Of a stretch of DNA of 64,000 nucleotides, positions 9,301 through 17,662 are shown in pieces; position 1 is the stretch's first letter, and each line of letters opens with the position of its first letter. A model generated the notes under the pieces. It was not told where the DNA came from, ran no database searches, and saw nothing but the letters and a program-made list of their open reading frames with translations. A program made the position numbers and the translations under genes. The stretch comes from Butyricimonas paravirosa (GTDB lineage Bacteria > Bacteroidota > Bacteroidia > Bacteroidales > Marinifilaceae). The DNA is taken from positions 5,084,001 through 5,148,000 of the forward strand of contig NZ_CP043839.1 of NCBI RefSeq assembly GCF_032878955.1, given 5' to 3'.

Positions 9301-9889
9301 TGCCAACACGAGTAAGGCTGCGGAAGATGCCACGGAATACATGATTTATATGGGTACCCGCGAACCGACATTCACGGTTGGAATCAATATGGTGTTTCGG
9401 TGGAAACGTTTTTCTTTCCCGTTGAATTTTTATATTAGTCGGGGTAATTATGAATTTCTTGATTCTCCTTACGAGAATGGTTACGAGATGTTGAGTGAAT
9501 TTAAGAATGCTTCTAACGAGTTGAACGATCGATGGCGTGAACCGGGGGACGAAACTCGCACGAACATTCCTTCTATTCCGGTAGGGAAGAATTGCCAACC
9601 TCTTTATCCTTTTGAAAATGGAGTAGCTCTTTATCCGTTGGATGCTTGGCAATATTCTGATGTCAGGGTGGTGAATGCTTGGTATATTCGCTTTAATGAT
9701 TTCAGATTTTCATATAATCTTCCGGATAAGTGGATAAAAGGATTCGCGAAGAGCGTGGCACTTTCTTGCACGGTAACAAATCCTTTACAGATAAAGAGTA
9801 AAGATTTTAAAGGACGTGATCCTGAGGTTGCGCTAGGAAGTCAGCCTCGTTCTCAGAATTTTTCATTCGGTATAAATGTAAGTTTTTAA
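6347..9889 (+). CDS. SusC/RagA-type TonB-dependent outer-membrane transporter with STN domain, locus I
   Basis: About 1180 residues. I choose the ATG at 6347 because its MKKNCK start matches the paralogue in locus II; an in-frame ATG at 6332 would add five residues. After the signal peptide comes an STN domain (about 45-120), then a carboxypeptidase-regulatory-like domain (about 128-210), the EEVVVTGYQ segment, a TonB plug with an RVRGTSTLVG motif and a VLKDASATAIYGVKAANGVI motif, and a 22-strand barrel ending in FSFGINVSF. The STN domain implies signalling to FecR. The protein should import a ligand captured with SusD. The ligand cannot be told from the sequence; no carbohydrate-active enzyme lies nearby. 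Confidence 0.93.
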   Translation: MKKNCKMKHSRMFSVSCKLLLASGFILLIGIMFAPTIARGQQKDKLISLKLDGESVLDAIQKINRQSGNSISYKKEELEKESKRVTVNLKDAKVLAAVETVLKETRLVAIVHGDVILIVPRQMNTGTVKSITLKGFVTDQNKDPMPGVTVKLVGVSLGTATNARGYFSIELPIQQGTLEFTFVGFKNKRVAFSEKTDTLRVVLEEDVKAIEEVVVTGYQAIKEKAMAGSYSKVKAEELVMTGNETIESMLQGKVPGMVVINQSGLTGTRQKVRVRGTSTLVGNAEPVWVVDGIIQEDNLPFETSELGAIGDSNLDMMKDFIGGAVSWLNPNDIEDITVLKDASATAIYGVKAANGVILITTKRGERGSMSVNYSGSFSTSQKMNYKRQDVMNSKERVDLSREAFSRGARVGKETVGYSALAYAYLERKISWEEFNTGVKKLEATNTDWFDILYRTPFSQSHSLSFSGGNDDATYRASFGYSNVKNTAKGNEQETYTGSLNTSFIFWKKLTVTAGLSGSHVKTQAFAAGVDPFNYAINTSRVIGCFDEEGELFYYTKGKYKYNIINELSNSNNENTTKSLKLNLSARWRFSENFTLAATLGGSTSSYFAESWFTERSHKIASVRGYEFGEYGATTTEFQNSFLPYGGMLTTSESRNFSYTARVQFEYVQLLKGVHSVNLMAGIESRSNEYDGYSQTNWGYMPDRGKTFTDVPLETPAGKLNTMYARTKPTITDKVSNYVSYYATASYMYDNRYSINLSVRGDGSNTFGKTAKFQPVWSAGLRWNVTDEHWMADQKFVNTLAFVASLGYQGNVAENISPDFIAKVLAVDSKTGEYQMTWKSLPNPDLKWEKTFTVNLGANFSILGNKLNGTFNWYYKKTVDVITSAKVPYETGTTSMYVNDGEVSNQGWDLSFTVIPIRTKDFMWSLGTSFSGNSNNVKSEVEKNGTWKHATDGSIAKAGYPVGSFWAFKFTGLDPENGGPLFDLSRANTSKAAEDATEYMIYMGTREPTFTVGINMVFRWKRFSFPLNFYISRGNYEFLDSPYENGYEMLSEFKNASNELNDRWREPGDETRTNIPSIPVGKNCQPLYPFENGVALYPLDAWQYSDVRVVNAWYIRFNDFRFSYNLPDKWIKGFAKSVALSCTVTNPLQIKSKDFKGRDPEVALGSQPRSQNFSFGINVSF

Positions 9890-9903
9890 CGATAAAAGCG
9901 ATA

Positions 9904-11364
9904 ATGATGAAGAAGAATATATATTTATTAATCATTCTTTTGTCTCTTGTAGGGTGTAAAGATTTTCTGGAGGAGACAAGTCAGGATTTGGTACGTCCCT
10001 CTCAGGTGACAGACCTAGAGCAGATATTGCTGGGTGATGGTTATGGATCTCCTTATTATAGTACAACTATATTCACGGATGAACAGGCAAGTACGAATTT
10101 GGATGATGAATCTTTTCAATCCACTTATGATGAGTTAAAATGGCTTTACACGTGGAATAAGGATATGTTCACGGATGCCGGGGCAGGATACTTTCATTGT
10201 TTTTGGGAGATGCCTTACAGGCGTATTTTAGGTTGTAATTTGGTATTGGATTACTTGGACGAGATGGCAGGGAAAGAAGTGTTGCGGGAGAGTTTACGGG
10301 GAGAAGCTCTGGTGCTGCGTGCATGGAATTATTTCCATTTGGTGAATATGTTTGGTATTGCTTATAGTCAAGGTAATCCGTCAACGGATTTGGGGGTTCC
10401 ACTAAAATTGGACGCTACGGTTAACGGTGATTTTTATACTCGTAACACGGTTGCGGAAGTGTATGCCCGTATAGAAAAGGATTTACTTGATGGAAATCGT
10501 TTGTTAATGGAAAACAGGTATGAACGTACATTTTACCGGATAGACCATCTTGCAGCGAAAGCGATGTTGTCAAGGGTATATCTTTACATGGAAAATTGGG
10601 ATAAAGCTTTGGCATACGCTGATTCAGTCCTCATCTTGAAGTCTGATTTGCTGGATCTGAATAATTTCAGTATGGACGTATATAATACATCTGGTACGGG
10701 TTCGGTTTATTTGGCTACCGCTCCGGATGAAATTATATGGGCGAGGAATTATCTAACTGGTTACTCGCTGTCTTCGAGTGTGATAGCATGGGTAATAGGA
10801 CCTTTTGTCGTTTCTCAAGAGTTGATAGGACGTTATGAACAAGGTGCTTTCGCTGATATATCAGCGAAGAGGGTGCGTGATTTGAGGGCTTTTTTTTATT
10901 TTACTTTTGGAATGGATATATGGGGTTTCCAAGGGGATATGCGAGAAAGTATTGCAAAAGGTGGATCCAGTAGTTACATTCAAGGCATTCGTACTGCCGA
11001 ACTTTATTTGAATCGGGCCGAGGCTTATACGCAAAAATTTTTGAAAGAAGGGAATGACGCCTATCGTAATCAGGCATTGACTGATTTGAATAAGTTGAGA
11101 AAATATCGTTTCAATAAGGAATTTCCTGCAGACGAATTGAATATTACAGACGGTCAGGAGTTGTTGGAATTTATTATTGATGAGAGATTCAGGGAGTTAT
11201 GTGGTGAGACAAACCATCGATGGTGTGATTTGCGTCGTTATGGATTGACGGTTACTCACGTGTTAAAGCCGGAAGGGCAGACGTATTCACAGGACATGAG
11301 ACATTATGTACTGCCCATCCCGGAACTTGTTCTGGAACAAAATCCTTATTTGGTGCAAAACTGA
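9904..11364 (+). CDS. SusD/RagB-type surface lipoprotein, locus I
   Basis: 486 residues with a lipoprotein signal; the lipobox cysteine is C18 (LSLVGC). A SusD-like N-terminal fold with TPR-type helices is suggested by the LRAWNYFHLVNMFG motif at about residue 140 and the AAKAMLSRVYLYMENWDKAL motif at about 220. The C-terminal RagB/SusD domain carries LYLNRAEAYTQ and LTDLNKLRKYRF motifs and ends with the usual LPIPELVLEQNP stretch. It acts as the lid over the SusC barrel. It begins 14 bp after susC, an operon arrangement. Confidence 0.92.
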   Translation: MMKKNIYLLIILLSLVGCKDFLEETSQDLVRPSQVTDLEQILLGDGYGSPYYSTTIFTDEQASTNLDDESFQSTYDELKWLYTWNKDMFTDAGAGYFHCFWEMPYRRILGCNLVLDYLDEMAGKEVLRESLRGEALVLRAWNYFHLVNMFGIAYSQGNPSTDLGVPLKLDATVNGDFYTRNTVAEVYARIEKDLLDGNRLLMENRYERTFYRIDHLAAKAMLSRVYLYMENWDKALAYADSVLILKSDLLDLNNFSMDVYNTSGTGSVYLATAPDEIIWARNYLTGYSLSSSVIAWVIGPFVVSQELIGRYEQGAFADISAKRVRDLRAFFYFTFGMDIWGFQGDMRESIAKGGSSSYIQGIRTAELYLNRAEAYTQKFLKEGNDAYRNQALTDLNKLRKYRFNKEFPADELNITDGQELLEFIIDERFRELCGETNHRWCDLRRYGLTVTHVLKPEGQTYSQDMRHYVLPIPELVLEQNPYLVQN

Positions 11365-11386
11365 TCAATGTTTAAAGTATAGAGAT

Positions 11387-12514
11387 ATGAAAATAAAGTA
11401 TATATTATGGATATTTGTTGTCATCGGGATGATCGGGTGGCAGAGTTGTAGCGATGATTCGGAAACGCTTACTCCTTCGGATATGGAAGAATGGAAACCG
11501 GTTCTTGCTTCGGGAAATAATGTTTACGATGAAAAAATAGAGGATTTTTATAATCGTACGGGCGTATATGTCCTTTACCAATTCGAGCCTAGAGAGGTGT
11601 ATTTTGACGGGTCGAATGCATGGAAAGAAAATCTTGTGGATACGATTATAACAAGTCAGACTTATACACCCAATGGGGATGATATTTACGTGGAAGGTGA
11701 TTATGTCTATATCCAAGGTACAAAATATCCTATCGGTACAACTGATGGTGAAGATTTTACCACGCTTAAACGAGAGGTGATCTTGACGGATGACGGGGAT
11801 ATATATGTGCGTGCTTACACGGTGACTCTCACTAAAAATAGTATAAACGTGAATGAGGCGAAAAATGAATATGTAGGAAAGCAGTTCGAATGGGTGGAAG
11901 AGATGTTTTTGAATTTTTATCCGGATACAATACTTCGGGTTGCCTTACCTTTGAAAATTATATTGGGACGAAATTTGTGGTACACGAATTCCATGTATAT
12001 GTATGGTTTGAAGGAATATTCATACTATTACTCGTTCCATAACTTGATATTCAGTCATGGCGATGAATCCTTGGATGATTTACTTGCAAGTGGAAAGAAT
12101 AAAATTAAAAATGATGTTCATTCGTGGTTTATCACGGAAAGAATCGAGTCCATGTATTCGTTGGATGAGTTCAACTTGGTGTCGGATTATTCTTGGGCGG
12201 GAGGGGCGTCTTCAGCTCGTCCTTCAACAGGACAATGTTATGGATTAGGATTCGTGATAAGACCGACAACAACTATTTTGACTACAATTTTAAAGACTGA
12301 TCTGGCAAATTATTTAACGCTGATCATGGGAAATTCTTACGAAAAGTTGACGGCAGAACCGGCCAACGGGAATTATAATGCCAATGATTTTACCGGAATT
12401 TTGCATCCCAAGAAAGATATAAATGGTCTGATTCGAAAAAAGTATGACATATTGATGAATGAATTCAAACGCTTAGGGATAGATCTACAGGCGATCGGCG
12501 AATTGTATAATTGA
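11387..12514 (+). CDS. Surface lipoprotein related to putative zinc-binding metallopeptidases, HExxH not seen
   Basis: 375 residues from the ATG at 11387. The lipobox cysteine is C21, followed by S-D-D, an acidic signature fitting surface export in Bacteroidota. The N-terminal region (NVYDEKIEDFYNRTGVYVLY) resembles the start of the putative zinc-binding metallopeptidase lipoproteins often encoded beside SusCD. I find no HExxH motif anywhere in it, so a catalytic role is doubtful. It starts 22 bp after susD and is probably a ligand-recognition partner of this SusCD pair. Locus II has DUF4843 and PKD-like lipoproteins at this position instead. The family assignment is tentative. Confidence 0.5.
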   Translation: MKIKYILWIFVVIGMIGWQSCSDDSETLTPSDMEEWKPVLASGNNVYDEKIEDFYNRTGVYVLYQFEPREVYFDGSNAWKENLVDTIITSQTYTPNGDDIYVEGDYVYIQGTKYPIGTTDGEDFTTLKREVILTDDGDIYVRAYTVTLTKNSINVNEAKNEYVGKQFEWVEEMFLNFYPDTILRVALPLKIILGRNLWYTNSMYMYGLKEYSYYYSFHNLIFSHGDESLDDLLASGKNKIKNDVHSWFITERIESMYSLDEFNLVSDYSWAGGASSARPSTGQCYGLGFVIRPTTTILTTILKTDLANYLTLIMGNSYEKLTAEPANGNYNANDFTGILHPKKDINGLIRKKYDILMNEFKRLGIDLQAIGELYN

Positions 12515-12524
12515 AAACCGAAAG

Positions 12525-12614
12525 GCAAGGAGAACCGGTGACTGTTTGGGTGCGAAGATGGAAACCGGCTCTCCTGCATAGGTTTATTTAAAGATAGATG
12601 TCACTAAACGTGAC
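12525..12614 (+). promoter_or_regulatory. Two stem-loops between the lipoprotein and ABC genes, locus I
   Basis: An imperfect stem pairs GGAGA-CCGGT (12529-12539) with ACCGG-TCTCC (12564-12574), extended by GCA/TGC. A second small hairpin pairs GTCAC (12600-12604) with GTGAC (12610-12614). Neither has a T run. The first is at the same boundary as the stem-loop before the ATPase gene in locus II. Confidence 0.55.
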
Positions 12615-12648
12615 GTCATGCAGTATTTATGACTAAAAAATCGTATGT

Positions 12649-13569
12649 ATGGAAAATCTAATTGTAAAAGTAGAACACTTGTATCATCGTTACGCGACAC
12701 AATGGGCTATCGAGGATATTAATTTTGAGATTGAGGAAAACGGAGTCATTGGCTTGCTTGGGTCCAATGGTGCAGGAAAGTCAACAACAATGAACATTAT
12801 TTGTGGCGTGCTGAAACAGACCCGGGGGAAAGTGTATATTAATGGTATCGACACGTTAAAAAATCCCGTGGCGGCTCGGAAATATATAGGTTTTTTACCA
12901 CAAAAACCACCGTTATACCCGGATTTGACCGTGGATGAATATTTGCGGTTTTGTGCAGAAATACACTGGATGGAACGGAAAAAAATTAATGCTGCTGTTG
13001 GGGAGACCGAGGAACGTTGTGGGATCACGCACATGAAAGATCGGTTGTTGAGAAATCTTTCCGGGGGGTATCAGCAACGAGTAGGTATTGCTCAAGCTAT
13101 TTTGCATGATCCGAAATTTGTGGTTCTTGATGAACCGACGAACGGGTTGGACCCGAACCAAATTCTGGAAGTTCGACAATTAATTCGTGAGATTGCAGAA
13201 GATCGTACGGTGATGCTTTCAACGCATATCTTGTCGGAAGTACAAGCTACTTGTTCAACGATTAAGATGATCGAACACGGGCGGGTTGTTTTTTCCGGTA
13301 GCGTGGAGGAGTTTGATAATTATATCGAGCCGAATACGCTTTATGCCGTATTCGATTTACCACCTTTACCGGATGAATTGCTGATGATTGCCGGAATTAA
13401 AAAAGTTGAGATGGTGGGCGGTCATGGCGTTCGTTTGTGGTATGACGGGGAACGGGATACGATTAAGCAGGTGATCCGGGAAAGTATGGTTCGGGGATGG
13501 GAGATGACAGAGATCCGGTCCGAGAAAAGTTCGATGGAAGCTGTTTTTGCAAAGTTATCAGGAAAGTAA
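12649..13569 (+). CDS. ABC transporter ATP-binding protein (GldA-like), locus I
   Basis: 306 residues with all ABC ATPase motifs: Walker A GSNGAGKST (about 38-46), the Q-loop near FLPQKPPLYPDL, signature LSGGYQQRVGIAQA (about 139-152), Walker B FVVLDEPTNGLDP, and an H-loop in LSTHILSE. The C-terminal about 80 residues match the accessory extension of ABC-2 ATPases of the GldA type. It should energise the fused GldF-GldG protein encoded 21 bp downstream. It is very similar to the ATPase of locus II across its whole length, so the two loci carry paralogous transporters. Substrate and direction are unknown; GldA-type systems are usually classed with ABC-2 exporters. Confidence 0.93.
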   Translation: MENLIVKVEHLYHRYATQWAIEDINFEIEENGVIGLLGSNGAGKSTTMNIICGVLKQTRGKVYINGIDTLKNPVAARKYIGFLPQKPPLYPDLTVDEYLRFCAEIHWMERKKINAAVGETEERCGITHMKDRLLRNLSGGYQQRVGIAQAILHDPKFVVLDEPTNGLDPNQILEVRQLIREIAEDRTVMLSTHILSEVQATCSTIKMIEHGRVVFSGSVEEFDNYIEPNTLYAVFDLPPLPDELLMIAGIKKVEMVGGHGVRLWYDGERDTIKQVIRESMVRGWEMTEIRSEKSSMEAVFAKLSGK

Positions 13570-13590
13570 ATCATTGTTAAAGAAAATATT

Positions 13591-15933
13591 ATGAGAGCAA
13601 TATATAAAATCGCCCGCCTAGAGTTATCGAATCTTTTTTACTCACCGGTGGCTTGGTTATTATTGATTTTTTTCACGTTCATGATGGGAATGACGTTCGC
13701 GGGGGCGCTGGAAGGTTTTGCCCGGCAGCAGGAATTGGGTACTCGGGGTTTATATGCCGTGTCGCAAAATTTATTTTATTCACCTAAAGGCCTTTGGCCC
13801 CAAGTCAGTCAATGGTTTTATTTGTTAATGCCTTTGCTGACGATGGGATTGATTAGCCAAGAGTTTAGCCGAGGTTCGATTAAATTACTTTTCTCCGCAC
13901 CCATTACAGGTTTCCATATTGTATTGGGGAAATATCTCGGTATTATGTTGTATGGGTTGTTAGTGGTCGGAATACAGTTGGTTGCTGTCGTGGTTGCGGG
14001 CTATGCGGTGGAATTTTTTGACTGGTCCGCAGTATTAACCGGACTTCTAGGACTTTATCTATTATATGGTCTGTATGCCGCGGTTGGTCTTTTTATGTCA
14101 ACATTAACGAATTATCCTATTGTTGCCGCTATCGGGATGCTTGCTTTATTGAGTTTGTTGAGTTTAATTTCTGGTATTTGGCAAGAGTATGCTTTTACAC
14201 GGGAAATTACTTACTGGTTATCGCTTGGGGGACGTGTGAATTCTTTTATTAAAGGATTGATATGTAGCGAGGATATACTTTATTTCGTGATCATGAGTAG
14301 CATGTTTTTGGCTTTTGCCGTGTTGAAGTTGGAGTTATTGCGGGAAAGTTGCTCTTTCGCGGGTAAAGCTGTTCGTTATTTGGGCGTGTTCGTGATTGCG
14401 ATATTTTTGGGGTATTTGACGTCTCGTCCGGTGATGAAGGTTTATCACGATTCGACTTATACAAAAGCGAACACGTTGACTCAGGCCAGTCAGGACATTA
14501 TGGCTAAACTGGATGGGGGATTGAAGATGACTACTTACGTGAATTTATTCGGGGATATTTATAATACAACAACAAAAGGAATAAAAAGAGACATAGATCG
14601 TTATGAACGGTACATTCGTTTCAAGCCGGAAACAAAAATGGATTATGTTTTTTATTATTACGCGGATACGACAACAGAAGCTTTTAAAAAGCATTACCCG
14701 GAAAAGACCTTTTTGGAAGTAGCGAGAGATGCTGCAAAATTACAAAATACTCGTTTGGGTAAATATTTGACACCGGAAGAGATTGCCAAAGAAGAGATTG
14801 CTAAAGGGATAGACTTAAGCGAGGAAGGGTACCGATTCGTGACATTAATTGAACGGGAATCGGGACAAAGATCCTTTTTGCGGGTTTATTGGGATATGAG
14901 GCGTGTTCCTAATGAAACAGAGATTTCGGCAGCATTGAAAAGAATTGCCATGAAGTTGCCTTGCGTGGGTTTCCTTTCGGATTACGAGGCTCGTTCGATG
15001 GTTGGAACCTTGAATCGGGATTATTCTCATATGGTGACAGAGAAGACTAACCGAGAGGCGTTGCTTAATCAAGGGTTTGATGTGAGGGATGTCAGTTTGA
15101 AAAATAATCCGAAGATACTGGATAGTTTGGATGTGCTGGTTATTGCAGAACCTAGAGAGCCATTTACTGGTGAGGAACTGGATATTCTATATCGATACGT
15201 GGAGAGTGGAAAGAATTTACTCGTGGCAGGAAAACCGAAGACATACTCTTATCTTACGCCCCTGATGGCGTATTTGGGATTGCGTTTTGAGCCGGGTATG
15301 CTGGTTCAAAAGCCGATTGATGAATTTCCGGCTCATGTGATGCTTTGCACGGTTACGGATAGCGCTCGGAATATTTCCCGGTTGTGGAAAAATCTGTACC
15401 AGATTACCCATCGGGATGAGCGCAGGCGTTATTCGTTAGTCATGCCGGGAAGTGTGGCCGTAGAACAGGTGTCAGATAAGGGCTTTCAAGTGACGCCTTT
15501 GCTGACGAGTCGGGATTCCCTTGCTTGGAATGAACTTGAAACTATTGATTTTGTTAACGATACGGCCCGATTGAATCCCCTAGTGGGCGAGAGAGCCGGG
15601 GTAAAGACAACGATGCTGGGGTTGGAACGAGAACAAGCCGGACTTCAGCAACGAATTATCGTGTTAGGGGATGCTGATTGTTTCAGTATGGGCGAATTTT
15701 CCACTTCCCGACGCGGAATACGTTCTGCCAATGGAAATTTAATCATGGCGATGTTTGATTGGTTTTCTTATGGAGAATTGCCGATTGATGTTTCCCGTCC
15801 GAGTGCTATTGATAATGCATTGACTATCGGGATGGAAACAGGTGCTACTTTGAAGATTGTTTTACAATGGATATTTCCGGCGTTACTTCTTTTGATAGGG
15901 GCTGTTGTTTTGATTCGAAGAAAAGGGAAGTAG
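13591..15933 (+). CDS. GldF-GldG fusion: ABC-2 permease with periplasmic auxiliary domain, locus I
   Basis: 780 residues. The N-terminal part (about 1-280) is an ABC-2 type permease with six membrane helices, starting IYKIARLELSNLFYSPVAWLL and including the LLTMGLISQEFSRGSIKLLFSAPI motif. The long periplasmic part (about 290-740) matches the GldG/ABC_transp_aux type, with TTYVNLFGD and LDVLVIAEPREPFT motifs. A final helix and a basic tail (VLIRRKGK) anchor the C-terminus. In gliding Bacteroidota GldF and GldG are separate proteins; here they are one chain. At the position where the locus II copy reads FLTGHGERD this protein reads FLSDYEARS, so the two have diverged there. It ends locus I. Confidence 0.88.
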   Translation: MRAIYKIARLELSNLFYSPVAWLLLIFFTFMMGMTFAGALEGFARQQELGTRGLYAVSQNLFYSPKGLWPQVSQWFYLLMPLLTMGLISQEFSRGSIKLLFSAPITGFHIVLGKYLGIMLYGLLVVGIQLVAVVVAGYAVEFFDWSAVLTGLLGLYLLYGLYAAVGLFMSTLTNYPIVAAIGMLALLSLLSLISGIWQEYAFTREITYWLSLGGRVNSFIKGLICSEDILYFVIMSSMFLAFAVLKLELLRESCSFAGKAVRYLGVFVIAIFLGYLTSRPVMKVYHDSTYTKANTLTQASQDIMAKLDGGLKMTTYVNLFGDIYNTTTKGIKRDIDRYERYIRFKPETKMDYVFYYYADTTTEAFKKHYPEKTFLEVARDAAKLQNTRLGKYLTPEEIAKEEIAKGIDLSEEGYRFVTLIERESGQRSFLRVYWDMRRVPNETEISAALKRIAMKLPCVGFLSDYEARSMVGTLNRDYSHMVTEKTNREALLNQGFDVRDVSLKNNPKILDSLDVLVIAEPREPFTGEELDILYRYVESGKNLLVAGKPKTYSYLTPLMAYLGLRFEPGMLVQKPIDEFPAHVMLCTVTDSARNISRLWKNLYQITHRDERRRYSLVMPGSVAVEQVSDKGFQVTPLLTSRDSLAWNELETIDFVNDTARLNPLVGERAGVKTTMLGLEREQAGLQQRIIVLGDADCFSMGEFSTSRRGIRSANGNLIMAMFDWFSYGELPIDVSRPSAIDNALTIGMETGATLKIVLQWIFPALLLLIGAVVLIRRKGK

Positions 15934-15952
15934 TGAAATAGGAAGATAAAAT

Positions 15953-16149
15953 AAAAAGGGGTTATTCAAAAAGTCATTTTATTTCAAAAAACTCCTCCGT
16001 CACTTCGTGCCACCTCCTCTATAAACAGAGGAGGAGCTGGTGACTCTTCCCGAAGACAGGGAGTATTTCAACTCTCCCTCTGTTTATAGAGGGAGTACCC
16101 CGAAGGGGGGAGGGAGTTAAAAAATGACTTTTTGGACAGCCCTTTTTTT
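15953..16149. repeat. Large palindromic repeat (MITE-like) between convergent genes
   Basis: A roughly 197-bp element with imperfect terminal inverted repeats: the left arm at 15953-15980 contains TTCAAAAAGTCATTTT and the right arm at 16121-16149 contains AAAATGACTTTTTGGACAGCCC. Inside are two local stems (CCTCCTC...GAGGAGG near 16013-16033 and CTCCCTC...GAGGGAG near 16073-16094) that are also mutually complementary through TATAAACAGA/TCTGTTTATA. It contains no gene. It sits between the convergent GldFG and rlmD genes and may also terminate both. Related copies lie at 41960-42016 and 47371-47516. Confidence 0.75.
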
Positions 16150-16153
16150 ATTT

Positions 16154-17557
16154 TTATCTACGATGTAACAATACAATGTTTTCCACGTGATGCGTGTGGG
16201 GGAACATATCTACCGCTTGAACGGCCATTACTTTATAGTCTGCATCCATGAGTGCCAAATCTCGTGCTTGGGTGGCAGAATTACAGCTCACGTAAACGAT
16301 TCGATCGGGAGCGGCTTTTAATATAGTATCCACGACATCTTTGTGCATTCCGGCACGAGGTGGGTCCGTGATGATCACGTCGGGGTGACCGTGACGACGG
16401 ATAAACTCTTCGTTTAGCACGTCTTTCATATCTCCGGCGTAGAATACCGTGTTGTGGATATTGTTGAGTGCCGAATTGATTTTGGCATCTTCAATGGCTT
16501 CCGGGACGTATTCGATACCGATAACTTTTTGGGCATTGCGAGCCACGAAGTTGGCAATGGTTCCGGTTCCGGTGTAAAGGTCGTACACGGTTTCATTTCC
16601 GGTTAATCCTGCCAGCTCTCTTGTTTTAGCGTACAGATTGTAGGCCTGTTCGGAGTTGGTCTGGTAGAAAGATTTCGGACCGATCTTGAATTTTAAATCT
16701 TCCATTTGTTCGAAGATGTGGTCGTTTCCGTGGAAACAGATCACTTCTTGATCGGTGATCGTGTCGTTCATCTTTTCGTTGATGACGTACATTAAAGAGG
16801 TGATTTCGGGGAATTGTTGCACGATAGCATTCAGTAAACCTTCCCGTGCCTCCCGATTTTCTTCCCCAAACGTAACGATTACCATGACTTCTCCAGTAGA
16901 AGAGGTACGGATGATAAGGGTACGTAGGAATCCTGCCTGTTCACGAATATCATAAAAACTTAATTCATGTTTGATAGCGTACTCCCGAATAAAGTTACGA
17001 ACGCCATTTGAAGGTTCGGCCTGTAAATAACATTTCTCGATATCAATAACTTTGTCAAATAAACCGGGTACGTGAAAGCCTACTGCCGGGGTACGGTCTA
17101 TATCCTGACCGTTGGCAATTTCTTCCCGTGTCAGAAAGCGTTTGTTACAGAAGGTGTATTCCAGCTTATTCCGGTAGTAGGTAGTTTTGGGTGAACCGAT
17201 GATCGGGGATACATTTTGTAGTTCTACCTTACCGATTCTTTGCAGGTTGTCGATGATTTCCTGTTGTTTGAACTCGGTTTGTAATTGATAAGGCAGGTTT
17301 TGCCATTTGCATCCGCCACATATTCCGAAGTGCGAACAAAAGGGTTCCGTACGAATGTCGGAGTATTTCCGTACGTTAACAATAAAGCCTTCCAGGAAAC
17401 TTTTACGTTTCCGGGTGACCTGTACGTCAACGATGTCACCGGGTACGGTGTTCGGTACGAATAATACCTTTTCATCCACGTAAGCGATGGATTTTCCTTC
17501 CGCGGCTATTTTTTTTATTTCGATATTTTCCAGTAAGGGCTTTTTACCACGAGCCAT
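16154..17557 (-). CDS. rlmD: 23S rRNA (uracil-C5)-methyltransferase RlmD/RumA-like
   Basis: 467 residues. An N-terminal TRAM RNA-binding domain (about 8-62) is followed by a cysteine cluster (C74, C80, C83 plus C in DIEKCYL) that should hold a 4Fe-4S cluster. The SAM-binding methyltransferase domain has YDLYTGTGTIANF, ITDPPRAGMH and a catalytic cysteine in YVSCNSATQARDL. The protein should make 5-methyluridine in 23S rRNA; whether at position 1939, 747 or both cannot be told, because many Bacteroidota have one such enzyme. The sirtuin gene lies upstream on the same strand with a 105-bp AT-rich gap. Confidence 0.92.
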   Translation of the reverse strand: MARGKKPLLENIEIKKIAAEGKSIAYVDEKVLFVPNTVPGDIVDVQVTRKRKSFLEGFIVNVRKYSDIRTEPFCSHFGICGGCKWQNLPYQLQTEFKQQEIIDNLQRIGKVELQNVSPIIGSPKTTYYRNKLEYTFCNKRFLTREEIANGQDIDRTPAVGFHVPGLFDKVIDIEKCYLQAEPSNGVRNFIREYAIKHELSFYDIREQAGFLRTLIIRTSSTGEVMVIVTFGEENREAREGLLNAIVQQFPEITSLMYVINEKMNDTITDQEVICFHGNDHIFEQMEDLKFKIGPKSFYQTNSEQAYNLYAKTRELAGLTGNETVYDLYTGTGTIANFVARNAQKVIGIEYVPEAIEDAKINSALNNIHNTVFYAGDMKDVLNEEFIRRHGHPDVIITDPPRAGMHKDVVDTILKAAPDRIVYVSCNSATQARDLALMDADYKVMAVQAVDMFPHTHHVENIVLLHRR

Positions 17558-17662
17558 ATTAATTTTAGATTTTAAATTTTAGATCTGATCAATGAAGTGA
17601 TTTCATGATTTTTGATTAGGTGATTTAGAATCGCAGAATCGTTCAATCGGAAATCACCTAAT

